A stretch of DNA of 64,000 nt from Brevibacterium ihuae. GTDB lineage: Bacteria; Actinomycetota; Actinomycetes; Actinomycetales; Brevibacteriaceae. Position 1 is the stretch's first letter. Each line of letters begins with the position of its first letter. Location: the NCBI RefSeq assembly GCF_900184225.1, contig NZ_FXWZ01000003.1, positions 434,001-498,000 of the forward strand, given 5' to 3'. Below are positions 10,178-21,215 of this stretch, one piece after another. Position numbers and translations under genes: made by a program. The notes under the pieces are model-generated. The model saw nothing but the letters and a program-made list of their open reading frames with translations. It did no database searches and was not told the DNA's origin.

Positions 10178-12298
10178 TCACACCCCGTCCGGCGGCGCGG
10201 GATCCACCGCGTCGCGGGTGAACCGGGTGCTGGGCCCGTCCGCCGCCCCGTCGGCGAGCCGACCGCCGGGCGCCTGTGAAGCGTCGCGGGCCCGGGGTTC
10301 TCCCTGCACCTCCGGCGACTCGTGGGCGAACCGACCGCCTTGCACCTCCGCGGCATCATCCGCTCCCGGCCCGCTGTGCGCGTCGATGGCGGCCCGCGCC
10401 CGCCGGGTGACCTCGGCGTGCTCGAAGAAGAACGCCTCGGCATCGGCCGCGTCGAGGTGGTGGACGCGCGGTTTGGCCGGTCCGGCGGTCGAGTGGAGGT
10501 CGACGCTCGCGAGTCCGAGCGCCCGCTGGACGGGTCCGGCGGACAGCCGCATCGACTGGACGCGGGCGTGGGGCACGCACACGACCTCGCGGCCGAGCCG
10601 CCCGTGCCGGATGACGAGCATGCTGCCGGTCGCAGCCCGCCCGTTCCGCTTATAGGTCAGCGGGTCGAGCCACTTCGAGGCCGGCGCCTGGCCGCGGAAG
10701 AGCGCTTCGGCGGCCTGCGCCTCGGCGTGTTCTCGGGACTCCGCGGCCTGCCCTTCCGCGTATCCGCGGGACTCCGCGTCCGATGCCGCACCGTGCTCTG
10801 CGGCCCGGCCATCCGGTGTCCCAGGATCCCCTGTGGTCCGTGCGAGGGCCAGGCTGCGGTCGGCGTACATCGCCTGGACCATGAGCGCCCTCCCGCTCAC
10901 TCCGTGCGGCACCTCCGGATGCGGCAGCACGAGCCCGAGCATGAGCAGGCACTGGTCGAGGCTGCCGACCGGGAGCAGGGTCGTCGACTTCTTCTCCTCC
11001 TCGGCCTGTCCGGCGATCGTGTACTCCGCCCGCCACCAGTCGGTCATCCGCCACAGGAGCGGCTGGCTGAGCTTGACGGCCTGGATCCGGTCGAGCGGGA
11101 TGATCCGCCGGGTCGTCGTGGTGAGCCCGTGGGTCACGGTGAGGCCGTCCTCGCTCACCGCCACGGAGAAGTTCGCCTCGTCCAGGGGCCTCTTGAGCAC
11201 GGCGAATCCGGCGGCGATGGCGGGGAAGACGCCCGCCGCGGTGGCCGCGACGGCCTGCCATAGACCGAGCACGGCGAGCACGATGAGCGCGATGACGGCG
11301 CCGAACACGAATAGTGCGGTGATGATCGTCTCGGTCGAGAGGATGCCGGACAGGAGGACGGTGTGCGCGGGGATGCGGAGGATCCGGCCGTCGTCCTCAG
11401 CCCGGGCCCGCACGCGATAGGGAGCGAGCACCTCGGTGATCGTGCGGCTCAGGTCCTCGCCCACCCCGGCCGCCGTCGGCTCGATGCTCGCAAGGATGCG
11501 GCCGCCGAGGTTGGTAGCCGGGGTCCGATGCCCGGCACCTCGGGCGCGGGGCGCGCTCCCGGGGCCGGATGCGGCGTCGGCAGGGCGCGGGCCGGGGGCG
11601 GAACCGGCTACCGCCTCGCGGCCGGGGTCGGTGTGCCCACCCGCGGCCTGCCCATCCCCGAGGTGCGAGGGCGCACCAGCCGGTTTCGCCGTCCCGGCCG
11701 CCTCCGCTGCGCGCAGGGTGCGGACGCGTTCGAGGAGCGCGTCGCGCAGCTCCTCGGCCCGGGCCCTGGCGAGGTACTCGAGGTCGACTGACGAGCCCTT
11801 GCCCCCGGCGACGTCGAACCGCAAGGCGGCGAGGCCGAAGAGTCGCGGGACGAGCGGCTGGTTGATGTCGATGGCCTGGACCCGGTCGAGGCGGGCGCTC
11901 CGGTGCTGGCGGTTGAGCAGGCCCTGCCGCAGGTAGATGGAATCGTCGTCGATGTGGAAGCCGGTGCGCCGCCAGATCAGCCAGTTGAGGACTGCGACGA
12001 GCGCGATGAAGCCGAGGATCCCGCCGACGATCCCGAGGAGGACGAGCGGGTGCTCGAGCAGCCAGCCCACCGGCCCGTCGGAGGCGGTCGCGGCACCGCT
12101 GATGATGTCCTGGAGGAACTGCTGGCTCTGGGCGAGGATCACACCGACCGATGCGACGATGAAGACCCAGCTCTTGAGCGCCGGGGTGAGCGGGTGGACC
12201 CGGCGCCAGGTGGTGAAGTCCGTCGAGGACCCGGTGGGGGCCGGACCGACGGGGTCAGGACGCGGATCCTCGGGTCCGGGGTGCGGTGTCGCGCTCAT
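10178..12298 (-). CDS. Large PH-domain membrane protein (YdbT-like, DUF304 repeats)
   Basis: 706-residue membrane protein with several hydrophobic segments, among them SWVFIVASVGVILAQ, VLLGIVGGILGFIALVAVLN and a third pair near the middle. Each is followed by a bacterial PH (bPH2/DUF304) module such as YLRQGLLNRQHRSARLDRVQAIDINQP. Linkers are low-complexity and Ala/Gly/Arg-rich, including repeats like AESRGYAEGQAAESREHAE. It forms a close pair with the next PH gene (6-bp gap), as in the Bacillus YdbS-YdbT arrangement. The role is unknown; membrane anchoring or stress protection is proposed for relatives. Confidence 0.8.
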   Translation of the reverse strand: MSATPHPGPEDPRPDPVGPAPTGSSTDFTTWRRVHPLTPALKSWVFIVASVGVILAQSQQFLQDIISGAATASDGPVGWLLEHPLVLLGIVGGILGFIALVAVLNWLIWRRTGFHIDDDSIYLRQGLLNRQHRSARLDRVQAIDINQPLVPRLFGLAALRFDVAGGKGSSVDLEYLARARAEELRDALLERVRTLRAAEAAGTAKPAGAPSHLGDGQAAGGHTDPGREAVAGSAPGPRPADAASGPGSAPRARGAGHRTPATNLGGRILASIEPTAAGVGEDLSRTITEVLAPYRVRARAEDDGRILRIPAHTVLLSGILSTETIITALFVFGAVIALIVLAVLGLWQAVAATAAGVFPAIAAGFAVLKRPLDEANFSVAVSEDGLTVTHGLTTTTRRIIPLDRIQAVKLSQPLLWRMTDWWRAEYTIAGQAEEEKKSTTLLPVGSLDQCLLMLGLVLPHPEVPHGVSGRALMVQAMYADRSLALARTTGDPGTPDGRAAEHGAASDAESRGYAEGQAAESREHAEAQAAEALFRGQAPASKWLDPLTYKRNGRAATGSMLVIRHGRLGREVVCVPHARVQSMRLSAGPVQRALGLASVDLHSTAGPAKPRVHHLDAADAEAFFFEHAEVTRRARAAIDAHSGPGADDAAEVQGGRFAHESPEVQGEPRARDASQAPGGRLADGAADGPSTRFTRDAVDPAPPDGV

Positions 12299-12304
12299 CG
12301 GCGA

Positions 12305-12799
12305 TCACAGCCCCGCGAGGCGGGCCTCGCCGCGGGCGGCGAGTGCATCGCGCAGACGGTCGGCCTCGGCTGCGGGGAGCCCGGGGATCGACGCATCGGT
12401 CGAGGCCGACGCGGTGTGGAGTTCGACGGTGGCGAGTCCGAGCATCCGATCGATCGGTCCGGACTTGACGTCGACGAACTGCATGCGGCCGAACGGCACG
12501 ACGGTCGTCGAGCGGAAGAGGATCCCGCGGCGGATGAGCAGGTCGTCCGCGCGCTCCGCATAGCCGAGGCGGCGCACCTGCCGGACGATGACGATCGCGG
12601 TCCACACCGTGATGACGAGCGAGAGCCCGAGCCCGGCCCACATCCACGGCCGGAACCCGGCGAAGATCACGCCGAGCACGATGAGAGCGATGACGGTCGG
12701 GAGCATCCACAGGACGAGGCCCGGGAGGTGGGCCCACACGAGCTTGGGACTCACCGGGTTGAAGTCGATGCGGGTCGGGGGCGGCTGAGGGGAGGTCAT
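12305..12799 (-). CDS. PH-domain membrane protein (YdbS-like)
   Basis: 164 residues: two transmembrane helices (PGLVLWMLPTVIALIVLGVI and WAGLGLSLVITVWTAIVIV), then one bacterial PH domain (ADDLLIRRGILFRSTTVVPFGRMQFVDV). The start ATG at 12799 overlaps the stop of the DUF3180 gene (ATGA). It is paired with the larger PH protein downstream. Both belong to the folate-side operon by spacing, but no functional link to folate is shown. Confidence 0.82.
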   Translation of the reverse strand: MTSPQPPPTRIDFNPVSPKLVWAHLPGLVLWMLPTVIALIVLGVIFAGFRPWMWAGLGLSLVITVWTAIVIVRQVRRLGYAERADDLLIRRGILFRSTTVVPFGRMQFVDVKSGPIDRMLGLATVELHTASASTDASIPGLPAAEADRLRDALAARGEARLAGL

Positions 12800-13272
12800 G
12801 CGAGATCGGCTCCTGAGGGGTCGGTGCCGGCGGTGTCGTCGGGCGGGAGGCGGCAGTCGGATTCGACGATGAGTCCGACGACCATGAGGATCGCGGAGGC
12901 CGCGACGGCCAGGAGCATCCCGAGGGCGGCACTCGCCCGCACCCCGCCGGCACTGATGAAGAGGTAGGCGGCAGCACCGAGGTACCAGCCGCTCAGCAGC
13001 GACCCGGCGAGCGAGGCCGCCTTGGCGAGCATCGCGGTGCGAGCGGCGGCGACGTGGTCGATCTCGCGGGTGCGGTCCCCCTCGTTCCATTTCTTGATGG
13101 GGCGGCCGAGCAGGAGGAGGACGATCGAGAGCACGATCATGCCGAGGATCGCCGGCCACGGCAGACCTGGCAGCGCCTGACCCAGCGTCTCCCAGACGTA
13201 GTGGAAGGCGAGTGCGGCGATGAGGCCGATGACGCCCCAGGAGATCAGCTGCTTCGTCGTCGTCTGCTTCAT
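12796..13272 (-). CDS. DUF3180 membrane protein
   Basis: 158 residues starting MKQTTTKQLISWGVIGLI, with four predicted transmembrane helices. DUF3180 genes are typically found directly after folK in actinobacteria, as here: its ATG overlaps the folB-folK stop by 4 bp and its own stop overlaps the next PH gene. The function is unknown. The start was chosen because of the overlap; in-frame sequence upstream reads as an out-of-frame shadow of folK. Confidence 0.85.
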   Translation of the reverse strand: MKQTTTKQLISWGVIGLIAALAFHYVWETLGQALPGLPWPAILGMIVLSIVLLLLGRPIKKWNEGDRTREIDHVAAARTAMLAKAASLAGSLLSGWYLGAAAYLFISAGGVRASAALGMLLAVAASAILMVVGLIVESDCRLPPDDTAGTDPSGADLA

Positions 13273-14357
13273 CGCGGCCCCGGATCCTCGGCATTCCGGT
13301 TCTGCCCCGGATCCTCTGCCTCCCGGGCCGGCGGCCACAGGACGTCCGACGTGCGTTCGATGCCGTCGGCATCGGCGGCGCGGGCGAGCGCATCGTCGAG
13401 GGTGAGCGTCTCCCCCGATCCGTCCGGGCCGTTCAGTCGCACCCGGGCGGCGGGCGCGATGTCGCGCCACGGGGCGAGGACGAAGGCGCGCTCGGCCGCC
13501 CGCGGATGGGGCAGTTCGAGGCGCGGGCGGGTCAGGCGCAGCTCGCGGTCCGGGTCGTCGGGGTCGAACCCGGCCGGGGTGCAGCGGATGAGGTCGATGT
13601 CGAGGGTGCGCGGACCCCAGCGCACCTCGCGGGTGCGGTGGCCGGCGATCTCGATGCCCTGGGCCACGCCGAGGAGTTCGGCCGGCGTGAGCGCGGTGTC
13701 GACGACGACGGCGGCGTTGAGGAAGTCGGGCTGCTCGACCCCGCCTACGGGCGCGGTGCGGTAGATGTGCGAGCCGGCGAGGACGGCGATGTGCGGGTGG
13801 CGGTCGAGGGCGGCGACCGCGCCGAGGAGTGCGGCGCGGGCGTCCCCGAGGTTCGCTCCGAGCGCGAGCACCGCGCGCAGTCCGCCCGCGGCAGCCGCGT
13901 CGGGGCTGGCGGGACCTGATCCGGGCGCCGCGGATGCGGAATCGCCGGCAACGACGGCGTCGGACTCGACGGCCGCGCTCCTCCCGGCCGCCTCGGTATC
14001 CCAGCCCTCCCGCGTGCGGGTGACGGTGACGGACACGTCGTCGAAGGCGTGCGGGATCGGGGCCTGCGGTTTGTGGACGGTGACGGTGATCGCCGGGCAG
14101 TGGGCCAGGCAGCGCCGGGCGATCGCCTGCGCGACGGACTCGATGAGGTCGAACGGCTCACCTTCGATGACGGCGACCGCCTCCTCGGCGAGCACTCCGT
14201 AGTCGACGGTGTCGGCGAGCGCGTCCCCGGTGCCGGCCGGTGCGAGGTCGAGCGGCACCTCGAGGTCGACGACGAACGCCTGCCCGTCCGCGCGCTCGTG
14301 GTCGAACACCCCGTGGTGTCCGCGGGCGCGCAGCCCGGTGAGCCGGATCCGGTCCAT
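13269..14357 (-). CDS. folK: Bifunctional dihydroneopterin aldolase / HPPK (FolB-FolK fusion)
   Basis: Two consecutive steps of tetrahydrofolate synthesis in one 362-residue chain. Residues about 1-120 are the FolB aldolase ([38 protein letters not shown]). An Ala/Ser-rich linker (about 125-163) precedes FolK (VLALGANLGDARAALLGAV, FLNAAVVVDT, WGPRTLDIDLIRC). The ATG shares a base with the folP stop codon, and the stop overlaps DUF3180. Fusion of these two enzymes is known in other actinobacteria. Confidence 0.95.
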   Translation of the reverse strand: MDRIRLTGLRARGHHGVFDHERADGQAFVVDLEVPLDLAPAGTGDALADTVDYGVLAEEAVAVIEGEPFDLIESVAQAIARRCLAHCPAITVTVHKPQAPIPHAFDDVSVTVTRTREGWDTEAAGRSAAVESDAVVAGDSASAAPGSGPASPDAAAAGGLRAVLALGANLGDARAALLGAVAALDRHPHIAVLAGSHIYRTAPVGGVEQPDFLNAAVVVDTALTPAELLGVAQGIEIAGHRTREVRWGPRTLDIDLIRCTPAGFDPDDPDRELRLTRPRLELPHPRAAERAFVLAPWRDIAPAARVRLNGPDGSGETLTLDDALARAADADGIERTSDVLWPPAREAEDPGQNRNAEDPGPR

Positions 14358-15214
14358 CAGGGATCCTCGGGCAGGGGCAGCGGGGGTGCGGTGGACGCAT
14401 GGTCGGCGATCGCCTCGGCGACCTGCACGGCGATGCGCGAGGTCCGCGGATCGTGGACGCGCACCGCCCAGGCACCGGCCCGGGCGGCCATCGCGCTGAG
14501 TGCGGCGGTCGCGGCGTCCCGGTCCTCGTTCGTCACCCGGGAGGGATCCTGCGGGTCCAGGAGCGAGGCGAGGAACCGCTTGCGGGAGCCGGCGACCAGA
14601 AGGCGGAAGCCCATGTCGACGAGGGTGTCGAGACCTGCCATGAGCTGCCAGTTGTGCTCGGCGTCCTTGGAGAAGCCCAGGCCGGGATCGAGAATGATGT
14701 CGGCCTCGGCGACCCCGGCGGCGAGCGCGGCGTCGATGCGGGCGGAGAGCTCGGTGCGCACCTCGGCGACGACGTCGTCATAGGTGTACTCGGCGTGCGC
14801 GTCGGTGAGGAGGCCGCGCCAGTGCATGAGGATGACCGGGGCGCCGGTCTGCGCGGCGACGGCGAGCATCTCCGGCTCGGCCTGCCCGGCGGACACGTCG
14901 TTGATGATGTGCGCGCCGGCGTCGAGGGCGGCGCGGGCGACCTCCGCACGCATGGTGTCGACGCTGATCACCGCGCCCTGCCGGGCGAGTTCCCGGGTGA
15001 CGGGGACGACGCGGGCCATCTCCTCGTCGACCGGCACCCGCACGGAGCCGGGCCGGGTGGACTCGCCGCCGATGTCGATGATGTCGGCGCCGGCCTCGAG
15101 GAGGTCGATGCCGTGGGAGACGGCGGCGTCGAAGTCGAGCCAGTGCCCGCCGTCGGAGAACGAGTCCGCGGTGACGTTGAGGACGCCCATGATCTTCGTC
15201 CGCATCCGGCTCAC
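14357..15214 (-). CDS. folP: Dihydropteroate synthase
   Basis: Condenses p-aminobenzoate with dihydropterin pyrophosphate; the sulfonamide target. TIM-barrel motifs: [30 protein letters not shown], and [16 protein letters not shown]. The start is either GTG at 15214, which overlaps the folE stop as GTGA, or ATG at 15205 ([10 protein letters not shown]). The GTG was chosen because nearly all junctions in this operon overlap in this way. The length of 282-285 residues is normal. Confidence 0.94.
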   Translation of the reverse strand: MSRMRTKIMGVLNVTADSFSDGGHWLDFDAAVSHGIDLLEAGADIIDIGGESTRPGSVRVPVDEEMARVVPVTRELARQGAVISVDTMRAEVARAALDAGAHIINDVSAGQAEPEMLAVAAQTGAPVILMHWRGLLTDAHAEYTYDDVVAEVRTELSARIDAALAAGVAEADIILDPGLGFSKDAEHNWQLMAGLDTLVDMGFRLLVAGSRKRFLASLLDPQDPSRVTNEDRDAATAALSAMAARAGAWAVRVHDPRTSRIAVQVAEAIADHASTAPPLPLPEDP

Positions 15215-15774
15215 CGTCCCAGGATCAGGCTCATGGCCTCCGCGCGGGAGGCGCCGTCGCGCAGCTGTCCGCGCACCGCCGAGGTGATCGTCGAGGCGCC
15301 GGTCTTCTGCACTCCGCGCATCGACATGCACAGGTGCTCGGCCTCGATGACGACGATGACGCCGGCCGGATGGAGGTGTTCGACCATGGCGTCGGCGATC
15401 TCCGCGGTGAGCCGCTCCTGCACCTGGGGGCGGCGGGCGTAGATCTCGACGAGCCGGGCGAGCTTGGAAAGCCCGGTGACCTGTCCGTCCTTGCCGGGGA
15501 TGTAGCCGATGTGGGCGACCCCGTGGAACGGCACGAGGTGGTGCTCGCACGTCGAGTACATCTCGATGTTGCGCACGAGGACCATCTCGTCGTAGCCGAC
15601 GTCGAAGTGGACCCCGAGGACCTCGGAGGCGTCGCGGCCGATGCCGGAGAACGCCTCCTCGTAGGCGCGGGCGACGCGGGCGGGCGTGCCTTGCAGACCG
15701 CTCCGGTCCGGGTCCTCGCCGATGGCGGCGAGGATCTCCCGCACGGCGGCCTCGATGCGCGGCTGGTCGACCAT
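15211..15774 (-). CDS. folE: GTP cyclohydrolase I
   Basis: First enzyme of folate synthesis, GTP to dihydroneopterin triphosphate. The 187 residues contain the zinc-site and substrate motifs [13 protein letters not shown] and [13 protein letters not shown]. The ATG at 15774 ([14 protein letters not shown]) follows the ftsH stop by one base. The upstream in-frame residues are a shadow of the FtsH tail. The order ftsH-folE-folP-folBK is the common actinobacterial one. Confidence 0.96.
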   Translation of the reverse strand: MVDQPRIEAAVREILAAIGEDPDRSGLQGTPARVARAYEEAFSGIGRDASEVLGVHFDVGYDEMVLVRNIEMYSTCEHHLVPFHGVAHIGYIPGKDGQVTGLSKLARLVEIYARRPQVQERLTAEIADAMVEHLHPAGVIVVIEAEHLCMSMRGVQKTGASTITSAVRGQLRDGASRAEAMSLILGR

Positions 15775-15775
15775 G

Positions 15776-18034
<2,259 letters not shown>

Positions 18035-18221
18035 GGGTCCTCTCAGGCAGACGGTTCACTTCGGAGCACGGTCAGCCTACCGGAGTGCGGATGGGGAATC
18101 CCTGGGATGACGGGGATCCTCCGGGTGCGGGCGGCGGGGTGCGCGGCACCGCCGAGGTGCCGCCCCGGGTGCGGGCGGGCTCTGTCGGCGTGCCCGGCAC
18201 CGCGGCCGGGGACGGTTCAGG

Positions 18222-18773
18222 TCACTCGTAGACGTGCGGCGCGAGCGTCGCGACGAAGGGCACGTTGCGGTACTTCTCCGCGTAGTCGAGCCCGTAGCCG
18301 ATGACGAACTCGTTGGGCACGTCGAAGCCCACATAGCGCACGTCGAGCTCGACCTTGACCGCCTCCGGCTTGCGCAGCAGAGTGCAGATCTCCACCGAGG
18401 CCGCCCCGCGGGAGCGGAGGTTCGTCAGCAGCCAGGACAGGGTGAGGCCGGAGTCGATGATGTCCTCGACGATGAGGACGTGCTGGTCCTTGAGGTCGGT
18501 GTCGAGGTCCTTGAGGATACGGACGACGCCGGAGGACTTGGTGCCGGAGCCGTACGAGGACACCGCCATCCAGTCCATCCGCACCGGGGAGTGGAGCGCC
18601 CGGGCGAGGTCGGCCATGACCATGACGGCGCCCTTGAGCACGCCGACGAGGAGCAGGTCCTCGCCCTGGTAGTCCCGGTCGATGTCGGAGGCCATCTCGG
18701 TGAGGCGGTGGGCGATCTGGGCCTCGGTGACGAGGACCTTCTCGATGTCGGTGCCCAGGTCGTTCTGATCCAC
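18222..18773 (-). CDS. hpt: Hypoxanthine phosphoribosyltransferase
   Basis: Purine salvage enzyme, 183 residues. The PRPP-binding loop HVLIVEDIIDSGLTLSWL and the region PEAVKVELDVRYVGFDVPNEFVIGYG are diagnostic. The start is a GTG at 18773 preceded by GAGGAG seven bases upstream, which fixes it; no ATG fits the conserved N-terminus. It lies between tilS and ftsH on the same strand, the standard tilS-hpt-ftsH order. Confidence 0.95.
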   Translation of the reverse strand: MDQNDLGTDIEKVLVTEAQIAHRLTEMASDIDRDYQGEDLLLVGVLKGAVMVMADLARALHSPVRMDWMAVSSYGSGTKSSGVVRILKDLDTDLKDQHVLIVEDIIDSGLTLSWLLTNLRSRGAASVEICTLLRKPEAVKVELDVRYVGFDVPNEFVIGYGLDYAEKYRNVPFVATLAPHVYE

Positions 18774-18819
18774 GGTGTGCTCCTCGATGCTCGGCTGCCT
18801 GCTTCTACAGTAACGCAGA

Positions 18820-20115
18820 TCAGGAGCCGGAATCCGGGCCGTTCCGCCGGAACCGGACGCCCCCGCCGGAGGTCGCGACGACCGCGGCGTCACCGGGCAC
18901 GGACACGGCCCCCGACCGCCTGCCGCACAGCAGGTCGTCCACCTCCCCGACGTGCCGGGCGCCGACCTCCTGCGCAGTCCCGGCCTGCGCGCGCAGCCAG
19001 TCGCGCAGCGCCCGGGTGCGCACGGCCGGCGCGAGGTCCCGGGCCGCAGCGGACACCTCCGGGCCCGAGGTGTGGGCGGCCAGCGCGGTCGCCGCGAGAT
19101 CCTCGAGCGCATCGGAGTCGGCGGCGAGGAGGGCGGCGGTGCGAGCGAGCGCACGGGCGACGCCGGGGCCGAGCTCGGATTCGAGGACGGGGAGGACGCG
19201 GGCGCGGGCGCGGACCCGGGCGAAGCGGGGATCGGCGTTCATCGGGTCCTCCCACACGGCGATCCCGGCGGCCCGGCAGGCCGCAGAGGTCTGCTCGCGG
19301 GTGATCGGCAGCAGCGGGCGCCACACGCGGCCGGTGCGGGGGCGCATCCCGGCGAGCGAGCGCGCTCCGGAGCCGCGCACGAGGCCGAGGAGCACGGTCT
19401 CGGCCTGGTCGTCGCTCGTGTGGCCGGTGAGGATCGCGGTCGCTGCGCGGTCGGCGCGGATCCGTTCGAGTGCGGCGTAGCGGGCGGTGCGAGCGGCGGC
19501 CTCGATGCCGCCGGAGGCGGTGGGGACCTCGACCCGCACGGACTCGGCGCCGAGGCCGAGGGCGCGCAGGCGCTCGACGACCTCGGCGGCGGTGGCGGCG
19601 GACTCGGGCTGGAGGCCGTGGTCGACGACGACGGCGTGGAACCGCGGGGTGGCGGGAGCCGCTGATGACCGGGCGGTGGCGGGTGACGCGGCTGACCGGG
19701 CGGTGGTGGCGGCTCCGGCAGGAGCGGCGTCATCGCTCGCCGGTAACGCGGTGGAACGGAGACCGCCTGCGTACGGCGCCCGTGCTTCACCGGTCGCCGT
19801 CTGCGCGGGACGGGCGCCGCCGAGGTGGGCGCAGGCGGCGGCGAGCGCCATCGAGTCCGCTCCCCCGGAGACGGCGAGGATGTACTCGTGCGCGTCGGGC
19901 GTCGCGGTCGACTCACTCGCCTCCGGTGCCTCGGTCGCCGTGGTTGTCTCAGGCGCCTCGGTCGCCTTGGTTGTCTCCGGCGCCTCGGCGAGCATCGCGC
20001 GCACGGCGTTGCGGATCTCGGCGGTCGCGCGGTCGAGGCGCGGCAGGCGGTCTCCGGTCATCGGCGCCTGCTCCGGACGGGCCCGGTCAGGACGGGACGG
20101 AGAGTTTCCGGTCAT
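18820..20115 (-). CDS. tilS: tRNA(Ile)-lysidine synthetase
   Basis: Modifies C34 of tRNA-Ile(CAU) to lysidine using ATP and lysine. The PP-loop is ILAVSGGADSMAL, followed by HGLQPESAATAAEVV and TGHTSDDQAETVLLGLVRGSG. The 431-residue form starts at ATG 20115, preceded by GGAG. Its N-terminal about 75 residues contain a repetitive Thr/Glu/Ala/Pro stretch (ETTKATEAPETTTATEAPEA), and a second low-complexity insert follows the PP-loop. The C-terminal domain is short. Confidence 0.93.
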   Translation of the reverse strand: MTGNSPSRPDRARPEQAPMTGDRLPRLDRATAEIRNAVRAMLAEAPETTKATEAPETTTATEAPEASESTATPDAHEYILAVSGGADSMALAAACAHLGGARPAQTATGEARAPYAGGLRSTALPASDDAAPAGAATTARSAASPATARSSAAPATPRFHAVVVDHGLQPESAATAAEVVERLRALGLGAESVRVEVPTASGGIEAAARTARYAALERIRADRAATAILTGHTSDDQAETVLLGLVRGSGARSLAGMRPRTGRVWRPLLPITREQTSAACRAAGIAVWEDPMNADPRFARVRARARVLPVLESELGPGVARALARTAALLAADSDALEDLAATALAAHTSGPEVSAAARDLAPAVRTRALRDWLRAQAGTAQEVGARHVGEVDDLLCGRRSGAVSVPGDAAVVATSGGGVRFRRNGPDSGS

Positions 20116-20129
20116 GGCGGCTGCTCCGG

Positions 20130-21215
20130 TCAGGTCCGCTCGGGGCGGGGTAGGCGGTCGAGCCAGAGCCGCGGCTGCGCGATCTCCGCAGCGCTCGGCA
20201 GGTGCTCCGGCGACTCCCACACCGCGGCGAGGCCGGCGTGCCCGCGATCGCGGACGACGGCGCGGACGAAGTCGGCGCCGCGGGCGTACTGGGCGATCTT
20301 CTCGTCGACGCCGAGCAGGGTGGAGACGACGGCTTTGAGTCCGGTGGCCGAACGGCGGCGGGCCTCGAAGGCGCGGCGGATCGTGCTCACGCCGGGGATG
20401 ACCTTCCGGCCGACGGTGTCCATGAGGACGTCCGCGTGTCCCTCGAGGAGGCTCATGAGCGCTCCGACCTCGTCGAGGAGCGCGGTCTGCCCGGGGCCCG
20501 CGACGGCGTCGAGGAGGCTCTCGCCCTCGGCGAGCGCACGCGGCAGGGCGCGGAGGGTGTCGAGGAGCCCTTCCCCCGGGGAGCTCGGGTGTACCGGTGC
20601 CACGCCACTCCCGCCGAGCACCGTGCCGAGCAGGCCGTCGATCCGAACGCGCAGATGGTCGGCGAGCCAGGGGGCGGCGGCGAACTGGACGTGGTGGGTG
20701 CGCTCGTGGAGGGCGACCCAGAGCCGGAAGTCGCGCGGGTCGACGCCGAGCGCCTCCTCGACCTCGGCGACGCTCGGCGCGACGAGGTAGAGGACGCCGG
20801 CGGGTCCGGCGAACGGGTCGAACTGGCCGAGCACCCGCGGCCCGACGAGCGCGAGCGCCCCGCCGAGCTCCGCCGACGCGGCCGTCCGCGCGGCCCGGTC
20901 GCGCACCCGGGCGAACATGCCGGATCCCCCGGGCGTCTGCACGCCGCCGAGCAGTCCGGCGAAGGTCTCCGCGTTCGCACGCACCCAGCCGAGCCGGTCG
21001 ACGACCCGGGTGTCGCCGAGCGCCAGCCGCGAACGTGCGGTGTCCTCGACGTCCGAGGGCAGGCGCATCGCGTCGAGGACGAGGTCGGTCGCGGTGTCGG
21101 CGGCCTCCCGGAGGTCGCTCACGAGGGCGCGGGCGGCGGACGGCTCCGGCAGCCGGCCCGGCGGCATGACCTCGCGGGCGGCGCCGACGACGGCGGGGAC
21201 GGAGATCAGGCTCAT
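20130..21215 (-). CDS. DUF2342 zinc-dependent metalloprotease-like protein
   Basis: 361 residues of the actinobacterial DUF2342 family, often annotated as coenzyme F420 biosynthesis-associated or zinc-dependent metalloprotease. It carries the zinc-binding helix HERTHHVQF (HExxH) and the downstream segment LMSLLEGHADVLMDTVG, which may hold the third ligand. The ATG at 21215 overlaps the dacB stop by 4 bp, so it is coupled to dacB. The substrate is unknown. The order dacB-DUF2342-tilS-hpt-ftsH is conserved in actinobacteria. Confidence 0.88.
   Translation of the reverse strand: MSLISVPAVVGAAREVMPPGRLPEPSAARALVSDLREAADTATDLVLDAMRLPSDVEDTARSRLALGDTRVVDRLGWVRANAETFAGLLGGVQTPGGSGMFARVRDRAARTAASAELGGALALVGPRVLGQFDPFAGPAGVLYLVAPSVAEVEEALGVDPRDFRLWVALHERTHHVQFAAAPWLADHLRVRIDGLLGTVLGGSGVAPVHPSSPGEGLLDTLRALPRALAEGESLLDAVAGPGQTALLDEVGALMSLLEGHADVLMDTVGRKVIPGVSTIRRAFEARRRSATGLKAVVSTLLGVDEKIAQYARGADFVRAVVRDRGHAGLAAVWESPEHLPSAAEIAQPRLWLDRLPRPERT

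Noticed and set aside
12305..13470. Longer versions of the PH and DUF3180 proteins reaching upstream
   Set aside because: The extra N-terminal residues are Arg/Pro-rich shadows of the preceding genes; ATGA overlaps define the starts.
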